A stretch of DNA of 42,280 nucleotides from an uncultured Bacteroidota bacterium (GCA_902783595.1 CACZRR010000037.1:1-42280); one strand, 5' to 3'. Shown: positions 31,729 to 41,223, counted from the first letter of the stretch. Numbers and translations: made by a program. Notes: generated by a model from the sequence alone, not told the origin.

Positions 31729-33180
31729 ATGAAACTGAATGATATCATCCGCGGAATAGAGGCTGAAGTGACGGGCAGCGTCGATGTGGAGGTGAAAGAC
31801 CTGCAGTTCGACTCGCGTCGTGTCGGCAAGGGGACCCTTTTCGTGGCCCAACGCGGCACACGTGTTGACGGCCATGCCTTCATCGATGGCGCTATCGATG
31901 CCGGCGCTACGGCTGTGCTATGTGAGAATCTCCCCTCCAACCTCCGCGCTGAGGTGACCTACATCCGTGTGGCGGACAGCAGCCGTGCCCTCGGTTTGGC
32001 TGCCGCGGCTTTCTATGGTCATCCTTCGTCGCACCTCAAGTTGGTTGGAATCACTGGTACTAACGGAAAAACCACCACCGTCACACTGCTGCACCGACTC
32101 TTCCGTCAGGCAGGTTACCATGTGGGCCTCATCTCCACTATCGTCAACAAAATCGACGACGACGAGGTGCCCACAGGCCATACCACCCCCGATGCCCTTG
32201 AACTCAATGCACTGCTTCGCCGCATGGTCGACAACGGATGCACCCACTGCTTCATGGAGGTGAGTTCGCACGCCGTGGTGCAGGAGCGCATCGCCGGTCT
32301 GCAGTTTACAGGCGCTCTTTTCAGCAACATCACCCACGATCATCTGGACTTCCACAAGACCATGGCAGCGTATGTGGCGGCCAAGAAGGGATTCTTCGAC
32401 GGCCTCGCTAAGGAGGCTTGGGCACTCACAAACCTTGATGACCGCAATGGCATGGTGATGGTACAGAACACACGTGCCCAAATCTATACCTATGGCCTTT
32501 CTCACAAAGGCGATTTCCATTGTCGTATTGTCGAAGAGGGCTTCGATGGCATGCTCCTCGAACTGGATGGTAGAGAGCTTTGGTGCCGTCTCGTGGGACG
32601 TTTCAACGCCTACAACCTCTTGGCTATCTATGCCGCCGCAACACTCCTCGGCATGGAACGCGACGAGGTGCTGCGACAGCTATCCACCCTTGCTCCCGCT
32701 CCCGGACGTTTCCAATATGTCAGCGGGCGCGGCATCACCGCCATCGTTGACTATGCCCATACCCCCGATGCGCTGCAGAATGTCATCGACACCATCAACA
32801 GCCTGCGACGTCAGAACCAGATGCTCATCACCGTGGTGGGCTGCGGCGGAGACCGCGATCGTACGAAGCGCCCCGAAATGGCTCAGATTGCCTCGCGGGG
32901 TAGCGATAAGCTGGTGCTCACCTCCGACAATCCGCGCAGCGAACGCCCCGACGCTATTCTTGACGATATGGAGGCAGGCCTCAACGCCGACGCCCTCAGC
33001 CACACCGTGCGTATCACCGACCGCCGTCAGGCTATACGTACAGCCTGCATGATGGCACGCGAAGGTGATATCATACTCGTGGCAGGAAAAGGACATGAGA
33101 AGTACCAAGAAGTGAATGGCGTACGCAGCCATTTCGACGATGTGGAGGAACTGGAGAAGGAATTGAAGAACGAGAATTGA
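31729..33180 (+). CDS. murE: UDP-MurNAc-L-Ala-D-Glu:meso-DAP ligase
   Basis: Adds meso-diaminopimelate to the peptidoglycan precursor. The 483-residue protein has all three Mur ligase domains: N-terminal UDP-binding region, central ATP site GITGTNGKTTTVTLLHRLF (~residues 105-123) with FSNITHDHLDFHKTM, and C-terminal domain with VVGCGGDRDRTKRP and the D400-N-P-R403 motif that selects meso-DAP over L-lysine. Length normal. It is intact, in contrast with the MurD remnant two genes on. Confidence 0.96.
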   Translation: MKLNDIIRGIEAEVTGSVDVEVKDLQFDSRRVGKGTLFVAQRGTRVDGHAFIDGAIDAGATAVLCENLPSNLRAEVTYIRVADSSRALGLAAAAFYGHPSSHLKLVGITGTNGKTTTVTLLHRLFRQAGYHVGLISTIVNKIDDDEVPTGHTTPDALELNALLRRMVDNGCTHCFMEVSSHAVVQERIAGLQFTGALFSNITHDHLDFHKTMAAYVAAKKGFFDGLAKEAWALTNLDDRNGMVMVQNTRAQIYTYGLSHKGDFHCRIVEEGFDGMLLELDGRELWCRLVGRFNAYNLLAIYAAATLLGMERDEVLRQLSTLAPAPGRFQYVSGRGITAIVDYAHTPDALQNVIDTINSLRRQNQMLITVVGCGGDRDRTKRPEMAQIASRGSDKLVLTSDNPRSERPDAILDDMEAGLNADALSHTVRITDRRQAIRTACMMAREGDIILVAGKGHEKYQEVNGVRSHFDDVEELEKELKNEN

Positions 33181-33190
33181 AAATTGAAAT

Positions 33191-34369
33191 ATGTTGTATT
33201 ATCTGTTTGACTGGTTGGATAAGAGCCTGGATGTGCCCGGTGCGGGCGTCTTCCAGTACATCTCTTTCCGCTCTGCCGCCAGCATGGTGACGTCGCTGCT
33301 CATCATGCTTCTCCTGGGCAAGCCGTTCATACGCTGGATGAAGAATAAATTGGGAATGATGGATCAGGTGCGCACCGAACTCGGATTGGAGGGAGCCGTA
33401 CGCAAAAGCCAGACACCTACCATGGGAGGTCTGCTCATACTTGGCGCCATCATCATACCTACTCTTCTCTTCGCCAAACTCGACAATATCTATGTGCTCA
33501 TCATGTTGGGTACCACGCTATGGATGGGTTTGGTGGGTTTCCTCGACGACTACCTCAAGAAGACCCGCGGCAAGGCTGGCCTGCCAGGCAAATACAAGGT
33601 GATGGCACAGGTGCTGCTGGGTCTGGTGGTAGGCTTGCTCATCATTTATCACCCCGACATTACCGGTTCCACCACCACTACCATCCCCTTCGTGAAGAAC
33701 AACGAATTCGACTATGCCTGGCTGGTCACATGGATGGGGTCATGGGCTAACGACCTCATTTGGGTGGTATATGTTATCATCATCATCTTTATAGTGACCG
33801 CCATCAGCAACGCCTCCAACCTCACCGACGGCATCGACGGCATCGCCACCGGTATCGCCGCCGTCAATGGCGGTGCGCTGGCACTGTTGGCATGGGTTAG
33901 CGGCAACGTGGTGATGGCCAGCTACCTCAATATCATGTACCTGCCTAACATCGGCGAGATGGCTATTTTCAGCACAGCCTTCGTGGGGGCCACGCTCGGT
34001 TTCCTCTGGTTCAACGCCCACCCTGCCGAAATATTTATGGGCGACACCGGATCATTGGCCATCGGCAGCATCATAGCGGTCTTCGCCGTACTCATCAAGA
34101 AGGAATTGCTCCTCCCCGTGCTGTGCGGCCTCTATGTGGTGGAAAACCTCTCCGTCATCATCCAGACCTCCTACTGCAAGTACTACCGTCGTCGCCACAA
34201 GTTGCCGCCCTCCGAAATGGTGCCCGTCGAGAAACGCCCATTCCTCATGACCCCCCTCCACCATCACTACCAGAAGAAGGGTGTGGCGGAAGAAAAAGTG
34301 GTACTCCGCTTCATCATCATCGCCATCTTGCTTGCCATCTTCACCCTCTCGACACTCAAATTGCGATAA
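33191..34369 (+). CDS. mraY: Phospho-MurNAc-pentapeptide transferase
   Basis: Makes lipid I at the inner membrane. The 392-residue protein has about ten transmembrane helices. The active-site blocks are QTPTMGGLLIL, FLDDYLKKTRGKAGLPGKYK (the DD pair), SNASNLTDGIDGIATG, the FMGDTGSLAIG block and the HHH loop TPLHHHYQKKG, all present. It starts 10 bases after murE. Confidence 0.97.
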   Translation: MLYYLFDWLDKSLDVPGAGVFQYISFRSAASMVTSLLIMLLLGKPFIRWMKNKLGMMDQVRTELGLEGAVRKSQTPTMGGLLILGAIIIPTLLFAKLDNIYVLIMLGTTLWMGLVGFLDDYLKKTRGKAGLPGKYKVMAQVLLGLVVGLLIIYHPDITGSTTTTIPFVKNNEFDYAWLVTWMGSWANDLIWVVYVIIIIFIVTAISNASNLTDGIDGIATGIAAVNGGALALLAWVSGNVVMASYLNIMYLPNIGEMAIFSTAFVGATLGFLWFNAHPAEIFMGDTGSLAIGSIIAVFAVLIKKELLLPVLCGLYVVENLSVIIQTSYCKYYRRRHKLPPSEMVPVEKRPFLMTPLHHHYQKKGVAEEKVVLRFIIIAILLAIFTLSTLKLR

Positions 34370-34404
34370 AACAAATACAACTACATAAAACACAACACCG
34401 ATAT

Positions 34405-34938
34405 ATGACTATCGACACTCTCGTCAAACAATCCTCTGCCAACACACACGTAGGTCTGGCTGGCATCGATACTCAGCGCCTCAAGGCCATGCGCAATGCC
34501 TCTCTGCGCGAATGTTTCCGTCGCATAGAGGAAACCAGCAACCGCATGGAGTTCGTCGCCCGTGTCTATGGCCGCGAATACATCTGCGACGCTGCTGCCC
34601 GTTCGGTCAACGCTACCTGGTACACGCTTGAGAGCCTTCAGGGTGGCCTCATCTGGATCGCTGATGCCGCCGATGGCGATTTCAGCCGCCTAATCCCTGT
34701 AGCACTGCGCAAAGTACACATGCTCCTCATCCTCGGCGAGGGGGGCGAGGCTATGCGTGATGCTTTTGCCGGCGTGGTACCAACGGTACAGTGTTGCTCC
34801 TCCATGACCGAGGCCATCGGAAAAGCATGCCACTACGAGGACGGCGATGTCAAGGTGGTCTATTCTCCAGCCTGCCACAACGGCATGAATACCGCTGATC
34901 TGGGGGCTCAATTCCGCCGCGAAGTCAACGAAATCTAA
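34405..34938 (+). CDS. Stand-alone MurD C-terminal-domain remnant in the murD position
   Basis: A 177-residue open frame between mraY and ftsW, exactly where murD belongs. From residue ~47 it aligns by eye with the end of MurD: RMEFVARVYGREYICDAAARSVNATWYTLESLQGG corresponds to the hinge and DSKATN-containing start of the C-terminal domain, and KVHMLLILGEGGEAMRDAFAG ... SSMTEAI ... GDVKVVYSPAC to its core. The N-terminal UDP-binding and the ATP-binding domains (roughly 270 residues) are absent. Ligase residues are lost: DSKATN became DAAARS (62-67), the DKG loop became ADG (89-91), and SPACAS became SPACHN (154-159). The frame, start, spacing (9 bases to ftsW) and codon use look maintained. 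It cannot be a MurD enzyme; a structural or regulatory role, or a slowly decaying pseudogene, are both possible. A longer frame to 34123 overlaps mraY and is not preferred. Confidence 0.82.
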   Translation: MTIDTLVKQSSANTHVGLAGIDTQRLKAMRNASLRECFRRIEETSNRMEFVARVYGREYICDAAARSVNATWYTLESLQGGLIWIADAADGDFSRLIPVALRKVHMLLILGEGGEAMRDAFAGVVPTVQCCSSMTEAIGKACHYEDGDVKVVYSPACHNGMNTADLGAQFRREVNEI

Positions 34939-34947
34939 TCATCCACA

Positions 34948-36231
34948 ATGAAGTTCTCCAAGGTATTCAGAGGCGACCGGACAATATGGGTGGTATTTCT
35001 GCTGCTCACTGTCTTCTCGTTGGTGGAGGTCTACAGCTCCATAGGGCTGCTGGCCTACTCGCTGGGTGGCGCTCATCCCCTCAGCCTCTTCCTGAAGCAC
35101 CTTGCCATTGTAGTGGCTACCTGGGTGGTGGTCGCTCTCGCCTCACATGTCAACTACCGCTATTTCTCGCGGTTCGCAGTACTGGGGTTTTGGGCTTCCA
35201 TAGTACTCCTGGCGGTGGTGCTTATGATGGGCGGCCGTTGGATGAACATACCCCTTGTGGGCCAGTTTCAACCCTCCGAAGTGGCCAAGGTGATGCTGGT
35301 CATCTTCGTGGCACGTATGCTCGCTCTGAAGAAGGATCAGACCGACGACCTGGGGACCTTCCTCTCTCTGCTCATTTACATCGGCGGCATCGTCGTCCTC
35401 GTGCTTCCTGAGAACTTCTCTACCGCCGCGCTCATCTTCCTCTCATGCTATCTGATGATGCTCTTCGGCGGCGTCAACCGCAAGTGGTGGTGGCGTCTCA
35501 TGCTCGCAGGACTCCTCCTGGTGGGTATCGGACTTGGTGTGACCTATGTACGCTACGACCATAGCCGTCTCACCACCGAGGTAGCACCTCAGCAAGAACA
35601 GCTCCTCGAACGCTCCTCTACATGGGGACACCGTATCTATTCATGGATAAACCCCGATCCTGACGAACTCTCACAGGAGAATATGGCTCGCATGGCCATA
35701 GCACGTGGCGGTTTCTTCGGAAAAGGACCCGGCAACACCGTCCACGCTCGCCTCATGACGCAGGCTCACAACGACTTTATCTATGCCATCATCATCGAGG
35801 AAACCGGCATGTTCGGCGGCCTGCTCGTCTTCGTGCTCTACAGCGTATTCTTCTTCCGCTGCATCCGTATCTCATGGCGTTGCAAAGGACGCTTCGGCGC
35901 ACTGGTGGTGGCAGGATTCGGCACCATGATATACATCCAGGCACTGGCCAACATGTGCGTGGCTGTAGGCGTGCTCCCCGTCACCGGACAGACGCTGCCT
36001 TTCATCAGCGCCGGTGGTACTGCCTACCTCTTCCTGGGATGCGGACTGGGGGTCATCCAGTCTGTGGCAGCCGACGAACAGAATCAGGCCATCGCAGCGG
36101 CAGCAGCAGAAGGCCCCGACGACAATAACACACCGACCAACATCGGTAGTCCAGATACAACACCCACCGAACCATCCTCAGACGACGAGCACCTCGTGGT
36201 CAGCGGACGTCGCATCGCAAAAGGTGAATAA
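34948..36231 (+). CDS. ftsW: Peptidoglycan glycosyltransferase FtsW
   Basis: SEDS-family enzyme polymerising lipid II at the septum together with FtsI. 427 residues, about ten transmembrane helices. Signatures: GGRWMNIPLVGQFQPSEVAKVML, LPENFSTAALIFLSCY (the Bacteroidota form of the PD-GT motif), GGFFGKGPGNTVHARLMTQAHNDFIYAIIIEE, and GQTLPFISAGGTAYLF near the end. A Thr/Pro/Asp-rich cytosolic tail follows (~residues 385-427). Confidence 0.94.
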   Translation: MKFSKVFRGDRTIWVVFLLLTVFSLVEVYSSIGLLAYSLGGAHPLSLFLKHLAIVVATWVVVALASHVNYRYFSRFAVLGFWASIVLLAVVLMMGGRWMNIPLVGQFQPSEVAKVMLVIFVARMLALKKDQTDDLGTFLSLLIYIGGIVVLVLPENFSTAALIFLSCYLMMLFGGVNRKWWWRLMLAGLLLVGIGLGVTYVRYDHSRLTTEVAPQQEQLLERSSTWGHRIYSWINPDPDELSQENMARMAIARGGFFGKGPGNTVHARLMTQAHNDFIYAIIIEETGMFGGLLVFVLYSVFFFRCIRISWRCKGRFGALVVAGFGTMIYIQALANMCVAVGVLPVTGQTLPFISAGGTAYLFLGCGLGVIQSVAADEQNQAIAAAAAEGPDDNNTPTNIGSPDTTPTEPSSDDEHLVVSGRRIAKGE

Positions 36232-36268
36232 TAACAAACGATAAGGCAACCAAACTCAATAGATACTC

Positions 36269-37444
36269 ATGAAAATCATTATTAGTGGAGGCGGTAGTGG
36301 CGGACACATATTCCCCGCCATAGCCATAGCAGGTGCCGTCAAGGCCCGTTGGAACGACGCCGATATCCTCTTTGTCGGCGCCGAAGGTCGTATGGAGATG
36401 GAAAAGGTACCCGCCGCCGGCTACAAGATAGTGGGACTCCCTATCGCAGGACTGCAGCGCAAAATCACTCCGGCTAACATTATCAAAAACCTGCAACTGC
36501 CTTTCCGCATCATGAAGAGCCGCCGCATGGTACGTGAGATACTCTCTGAGTTCGCACCCGACATCGTAGTCGGGGTGGGTGGCTTCGCCAGCGAACCGAC
36601 CCTGCGTGCCGCCGCCAAGATGGGGTTCACAACGCTCATCCAGGAACAAAATTCCTATGCAGGCCTCACCAACAAGATGCTCGCCCGCCGCGCCGCCAAA
36701 ATCTGCGTGGCATACGACGGCATGGACCGCTTCTTCCCGCGCGAAAAGATTGTCCTCACAGGCAACCCCGTGCGCGACGATATCGAGAATATGAACGTCT
36801 CCGCCGCCGAAGGACGCGACCATTTTGGCTTGCATCCCGAAGGCCATGTGCTGCTCTCCGTGGGTGGCAGCCTCGGCGCGCGCACCATCAACGAGATGAT
36901 CATCCATCACCTCCACTTTTTCCGCGAGAATAAGATACAGATCATCTGGCAGACCGGACGCTGGATGTACGACGAAGCCCTCGCAGCTGTGCGCCGCGCC
37001 GGTGTCGAGGAGTGGGTCAAGGTGCACCAGTTCATATCACGGATGGATCTCGCCTATGCAGCCGCCGACGTGGTGGTGTCACGTGCCGGAGCTATAGCGA
37101 TCAGCGAGCTCTGTCTCGTGGGGAAACCAGTGGTACTCATCCCTTCTCCCAATGTTGCCGAAGACCACCAAACCAAGAATGCGCTCGCCCTCGTCGACCG
37201 CGGCGCCGCAGTCATGGTGAAGGACGCCGACGCCGATGCGCAAGGCCTCACCACCGTGCGCGAACTATTCGACGCCCCTGACCGCAGACGCGCCATGAGC
37301 ACCGCCATATCCCGCATGGCCACACACCAGGCCGCCACGAAGATCGTCGGCCAGATAGCCGCTCTTATCGAGAAGAAAACACCCTCCACGCCCAAAGAAA
37401 TCCTCGACCTCGAAAATCTCTCCCAAATAGGCAAGAATAGCTAA
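36269..37444 (+). CDS. murG: UDP-GlcNAc:lipid I GlcNAc transferase
   Basis: Converts lipid I to lipid II at the inner face of the membrane. The 391-residue GT-B enzyme begins IIISGGGSGGHIFPAIAIA. It has VVGVGGFASEPTLRAA, LIQEQNSYAGLTNKM, GGSLGARTINEM and the UDP-GlcNAc site VVSRAGAIAISELCLVGKPVVLIPSP...HQTKNA. Length is slightly above E. coli MurG, with an extended C-terminal tail. Confidence 0.96.
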   Translation: MKIIISGGGSGGHIFPAIAIAGAVKARWNDADILFVGAEGRMEMEKVPAAGYKIVGLPIAGLQRKITPANIIKNLQLPFRIMKSRRMVREILSEFAPDIVVGVGGFASEPTLRAAAKMGFTTLIQEQNSYAGLTNKMLARRAAKICVAYDGMDRFFPREKIVLTGNPVRDDIENMNVSAAEGRDHFGLHPEGHVLLSVGGSLGARTINEMIIHHLHFFRENKIQIIWQTGRWMYDEALAAVRRAGVEEWVKVHQFISRMDLAYAAADVVVSRAGAIAISELCLVGKPVVLIPSPNVAEDHQTKNALALVDRGAAVMVKDADADAQGLTTVRELFDAPDRRRAMSTAISRMATHQAATKIVGQIAALIEKKTPSTPKEILDLENLSQIGKNS

Positions 37445-37471
37445 AAGCGGAACAACCCCCACATACACAAT

Positions 37472-37525
37472 CTAAAACCTCTATTATCTCTAAATTTTCT
37501 TTAACCTCTAACCCCCTAAACCTGC
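37472..37525 (+). repeat. 9-bp-period array between murG and murC
   Basis: Six 9-base units end to end: CTAAAACCT, CTATTATCT, CTAAATTTT, CTTTAACCT, CTAACCCCC, TAAACCTGC. The strand is nearly free of G, so the murC leader is unstructured. Confidence 0.65.
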
Positions 37526-37526
37526 A

Positions 37527-38948
37527 ATGATACTTTTCTTCCTCGGCATCGGAGGCATTGGCATGAGCGCTCTGGCGCGCTATTATCATCGTCGCGGCGA
37601 CCACGTTTCGGGCTACGACCGTACCCCTTCGCCGCTCACCGCCGAACTAGTGGCCGAGGGAATCAACGTCGTATTTGATGACGACCCCGCACTCCTGCCC
37701 GACACCGTCGACCTCGTGGTATACACACCGGCAGTGCCTACCGAGACGCGCCTCTTCCAGGCCTGCGTCGAACGCGGCATCACGATGAAGAAACGTGCAC
37801 AGGTCCTCGGCGACCTCACGCACGGCCACCGCTGCATCGCCATCGCAGGCAGCCACGGCAAGACCACCACCACAACACTCGTCGCCCATCTTCTGCATTC
37901 CTCCAAGGTGGGATGCAGCGCCTTCCTCGGCGGCATCAGCAAGAACTACGACAGCAACCTCATCATCGACGAGCAGAGCGACTATGTCGTGGTGGAAGCC
38001 GACGAGTACGACCGCTCTTTCCTCCAGCTCCACCCACACATCGCCGTCATCACCGCTACCGACCCCGATCATCTCGATATCTACGGCTCCCACGAAGCTA
38101 TGATGGATGCCTACATCCAGTTCGCCGCTCAGGTCGACGCCGATGGCATGCTGCTCTTCAAGCAGGGCATCTTCCGTACCCTCGACGGTGACGAATATTT
38201 CGAATATGGTGACCACGATCACCACGACCACGATCATCACGAGGCCCACCACCACACCCGGCTCGCCACTCCGCTCTCCACCTACACCGCCCAGGGCGTC
38301 GAGGCCGACTACTATGCTATCAATGTACGCAACTACGGGGGCAACCTCTTCTTCGACCTGCGCACCCCTGATGGCGTGCTCTTCGACCTCGAACTCGATG
38401 GAGCCCCGCTCGTCAACGTCGAAAATGCCGTCGCTGCAGCTGCCGTGGCTCTGCGCTGCGGTGTCGACCAGTTCGAGCTGCGCCACGGCCTCAAGACTTT
38501 CGCGGGTGTGCGCCGGCGCTTCGACTACCGCATTCGCACCAAGGACCTCATCTATATCGACGACTATGCCCACCACCCCGAGGAGATAGCACGCACCATC
38601 GAGTCCGTACGCTACCTCTACCCGGGCAAGCGCATCGTGGGCATCTTCCAGCCGCACCTCTACAGCCGCACCCGCGACCTCGCCGACCAGTTCGCTCAGG
38701 TGCTCGCTACCCTCGACGAGATCATCATGCTGCCCATCTACCCCGCCCGCGAGAAACCTATCCTCGGCGTCACCTCGTCCATGGTCCTCCGCAAGGTCGA
38801 CAGCATGTCCAAATACCTCTGCACTCCCGACCAGGCACTCGAACTCCTGCCAGCCCTCTGCCCCGACATCGTCCTCACCCTCGGCGCAGGCGACATCGAC
38901 CGCCTCGTCCCGCGCATCGAACAACTCCTCACCTCCCTCTCCGACTGA
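37527..38948 (+). CDS. murC: UDP-MurNAc:L-alanine ligase with a His-rich insertion
   Basis: First Mur ligase. 473 residues: N-terminal dinucleotide-like motif FLGIGGIGMSALARYY, ATP site IAGSHGKTTTTTLVAHLL (~residues 107-124), EADEYDRSFLQLHPHIAVITATDPDHLDIY, and the C-terminal domain with YIDDYAHHPEEI and GIFQPHLYSRT. It appears fully catalytic. Unusual: residues 229-243 in the central domain carry nine His and five Asp/Glu in fifteen positions, followed by HTR; this surface loop is not a family feature. It could bind metal. Confidence 0.95.
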   Translation: MILFFLGIGGIGMSALARYYHRRGDHVSGYDRTPSPLTAELVAEGINVVFDDDPALLPDTVDLVVYTPAVPTETRLFQACVERGITMKKRAQVLGDLTHGHRCIAIAGSHGKTTTTTLVAHLLHSSKVGCSAFLGGISKNYDSNLIIDEQSDYVVVEADEYDRSFLQLHPHIAVITATDPDHLDIYGSHEAMMDAYIQFAAQVDADGMLLFKQGIFRTLDGDEYFEYGDHDHHDHDHHEAHHHTRLATPLSTYTAQGVEADYYAINVRNYGGNLFFDLRTPDGVLFDLELDGAPLVNVENAVAAAAVALRCGVDQFELRHGLKTFAGVRRRFDYRIRTKDLIYIDDYAHHPEEIARTIESVRYLYPGKRIVGIFQPHLYSRTRDLADQFAQVLATLDEIIMLPIYPAREKPILGVTSSMVLRKVDSMSKYLCTPDQALELLPALCPDIVLTLGAGDIDRLVPRIEQLLTSLSD

Positions 38949-38954
38949 TCATAT

Positions 38955-38999
38955 CTAAATAATCTAAAATCTCTAAAGCTTCTAAAACCTCTATTCCCA
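38955..38999 (+). repeat. 9-bp-period array between murC and ftsQ
   Basis: Five units: CTAAATAAT, CTAAAATCT, CTAAAGCTT, CTAAAACCT, CTATTCCCA. It shares the 15-mer TCTAAAACCTCTATT with the array before murC (37471-37485 and 38981-38995). Confidence 0.75.
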
Positions 39000-39013
39000 C
39001 CAAAAAACCACCC

Positions 39014-39775
39014 ATGAGCCGCTCCACACAACGCATCCTCTTCGCCGCCGCCATCTTCGTGGCCGCCGTGCTTGTCGTCGTGGCCAATGTGGCACGCTCG
39101 CACTCACAGGTGCGCGGCATCGAGGTGGACATACACTATGGTTCGGCGCCGCAACTCGTCGACAGCCAGACCGTCATCGACACCATCTTCGCCATCCTGC
39201 CCACTCTGTCGCTGCAGCGCGTGGCAGATGTCGACTGCCCCGCCGTCGCCGAAGCAGCAGCACGCGTGCCGGCGCTGCGCGACGTCTCCGCCACCACATC
39301 GGTGAGCGGCAAGGTGGTCGTACGCGCCCGTCAGCGCCGTCCGGTGGCACGTCTCTACTACGGTGCTCACGAACTCTATTTCGACAGCGAGGGATGCCTC
39401 TTCCCCACCTCCCAACGCGCCTCAGCCGACGTACTCGTGGTGGGGGGCGATTTCATCGAACCACTCCGCACCGACACCATCCCGGCTCAGCTCCAGGCCC
39501 TCGTGCAGGTGGCTTCATTCCTCGACGAGAACAGCGACTATAGCCCCCTCATCGACCAGGCCTACATACTCGCCAATGGCGACATCATGCTCACTCCTAA
39601 ACTCGGCGATCATGTCATCGAACTCGGCACAGCCACCAACCTTACAGACAAGTTCGACGCGCTCCTCGCTTTCTACCGCCACGGTATGCCGCGCGCCGGA
39701 TGGAACACCTACTCCAAGCTCAGCCTCAAGTTCAAAAATCAGATTGTCTGCACAAAGAAACCTCAAAATATCTAA
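39014..39775 (+). CDS. ftsQ: Cell division protein FtsQ
   Basis: A 253-residue bitopic protein: short cytosolic start, one transmembrane helix (residues ~8-28), then the periplasmic POTRA-like region (VRGIEVDIHYGS...LVDSQTVIDTIF) and beta domain (VSGKVVVRARQRRPVARLYY...YFDSEGCLFP). FtsQ links FtsL/FtsB to the septal synthases. Sequence conservation is low in this family, so position in the cluster carries weight. Confidence 0.88.
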   Translation: MSRSTQRILFAAAIFVAAVLVVVANVARSHSQVRGIEVDIHYGSAPQLVDSQTVIDTIFAILPTLSLQRVADVDCPAVAEAAARVPALRDVSATTSVSGKVVVRARQRRPVARLYYGAHELYFDSEGCLFPTSQRASADVLVVGGDFIEPLRTDTIPAQLQALVQVASFLDENSDYSPLIDQAYILANGDIMLTPKLGDHVIELGTATNLTDKFDALLAFYRHGMPRAGWNTYSKLSLKFKNQIVCTKKPQNI

Positions 39776-39807
39776 CAAGCATTCTGTAAATTTAAAATAT
39801 CCCACCC

Positions 39808-41223
39808 ATGGAAAATGAAATCATCGTAGGACTTGACATCGGTACCACCAAAATAGCCTGCTTCGTGGGCATCCGCGCCGACGACGGCAAAGTGAAAATC
39901 CTCGGATTCGGCAAGACCGAGTCCAAGGGCGTGGAACATGGCGTCGTCAAGAGCGTAACAGAGACAGCCGACTCCATCCGCCGCGCCGTCAGCCAGGCAG
40001 CCGACCAGGCCGACGTCGACATCGACGAGGTGTGGGTGGGCATCGCCGGACAGCACATCAAGTCGCGCCCCTCACACGGCAGCGTCATGATTCCCGCCGA
40101 CCATCGCCTCATCGAGGCTCAGGATGTCGAACGACTCACAACAGAGCAGTACAACACCATGCTCGAACCCGGCGAGGAGATCATCCACGTCTTCCCGCAG
40201 CAGTACATCGTCGACCGCGAGCCACTCAGCCGCGACATATCCCCCGTAGGCGTGGTGGGCAAAACACTCGAAGCCGACTTCCACATGGTCACTGCCAACG
40301 TCCAGAACCTCCAGTACATCAAGTATGCCGTGCAGGATGCCGGACTCAAAATCAAAGGCGTGGTCCTCGAGCCTGTGGCATCAGCCAAAGCCGTACTCGA
40401 CGACGCCGACCGCGACGCAGGAGTGGCAATGGTCGACATCGGAGGCGGCACCACCGACATCGCCATCTTCCACGACGGCATCATACGCCACACTTCCGTG
40501 CTGCCTCTCGCAGGCAACGCCATCACCAACGACATCCGCGAGGGCTGCAACATCTTGAAGCGCCAGGCAGAGACACTGAAGGTGAAGTTCGGATCTTGCC
40601 TCGCTCAGGCCGTATCCGAAAACGACGTCATCTCCATCCCGGGCATCCGCAGCCAGGCTCCTCGCGAAATCTATGTCAAAACACTCGCAGGCATCATCGG
40701 CGCTCGCACCAAGATGATCCTTGAACAGGTGGCATACGAGATCGACCTCTCAGGCTACAACCGCCGACTCATAGCGGGCGTAACACTCACCGGCGGCGGC
40801 GCACAGCTCGGGCACATCAAGGAACTCTCCGAACTCATCACAGCTACCGACACGCGCATCGGCGTGCCCAACGAGCACCTCTCACACGACAGCGTGTCCT
40901 TCGCCGAACTCGCTCACCCCATGTACGCCACAGGCATCGGCCTCGTACTCTACGGCATCGAGAAATCCGAGGAGGCTCAGCAGCCCGACGACGAGCAGCG
41001 TGCCTCGCCACGTCGCCAGAAGGCGACAGGCAAAGTCGACATCTTCGCCGACATGGACCACGATGCTCCCGCCTCTCCCTCCAACACTACTCCACAACCT
41101 CAGGAAAAGGAGGATACAAAACACACCAAAGGCGACGAGAAAGGAGCTAAAAAGGGCGAAAGCTTCCAAAACGTCATCGGCAATTTCATCGGCCGCGTTT
41201 TCGGCGAAAGCATAGACGACTGA
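39808..41223 (+). CDS. ftsA: Cell division protein FtsA
   Basis: Actin-like membrane tether for FtsZ. 471 residues: phosphate 1 loop GLDIGTTKIACFVG, phosphate 2 VDIGGGTTDIAIF, adenosine site LTGGGAQLGHIKEL. The C-terminal ~80 residues are a charged linker ending in a short amphipathic helix (FQNVIGNFIGRVFGE), the usual membrane-targeting tip. Intact, but the FtsZ gene that should follow is absent and a terminator stands 30 bases on. Confidence 0.96.
   Translation: MENEIIVGLDIGTTKIACFVGIRADDGKVKILGFGKTESKGVEHGVVKSVTETADSIRRAVSQAADQADVDIDEVWVGIAGQHIKSRPSHGSVMIPADHRLIEAQDVERLTTEQYNTMLEPGEEIIHVFPQQYIVDREPLSRDISPVGVVGKTLEADFHMVTANVQNLQYIKYAVQDAGLKIKGVVLEPVASAKAVLDDADRDAGVAMVDIGGGTTDIAIFHDGIIRHTSVLPLAGNAITNDIREGCNILKRQAETLKVKFGSCLAQAVSENDVISIPGIRSQAPREIYVKTLAGIIGARTKMILEQVAYEIDLSGYNRRLIAGVTLTGGGAQLGHIKELSELITATDTRIGVPNEHLSHDSVSFAELAHPMYATGIGLVLYGIEKSEEAQQPDDEQRASPRRQKATGKVDIFADMDHDAPASPSNTTPQPQEKEDTKHTKGDEKGAKKGESFQNVIGNFIGRVFGESIDD

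Noticed and set aside
34123-34404. Upstream extension of the MurD remnant into mraY
   Set aside because: It overlaps conserved mraY codons in another frame and yields a Pro/Leu-rich peptide unlike any Mur domain.
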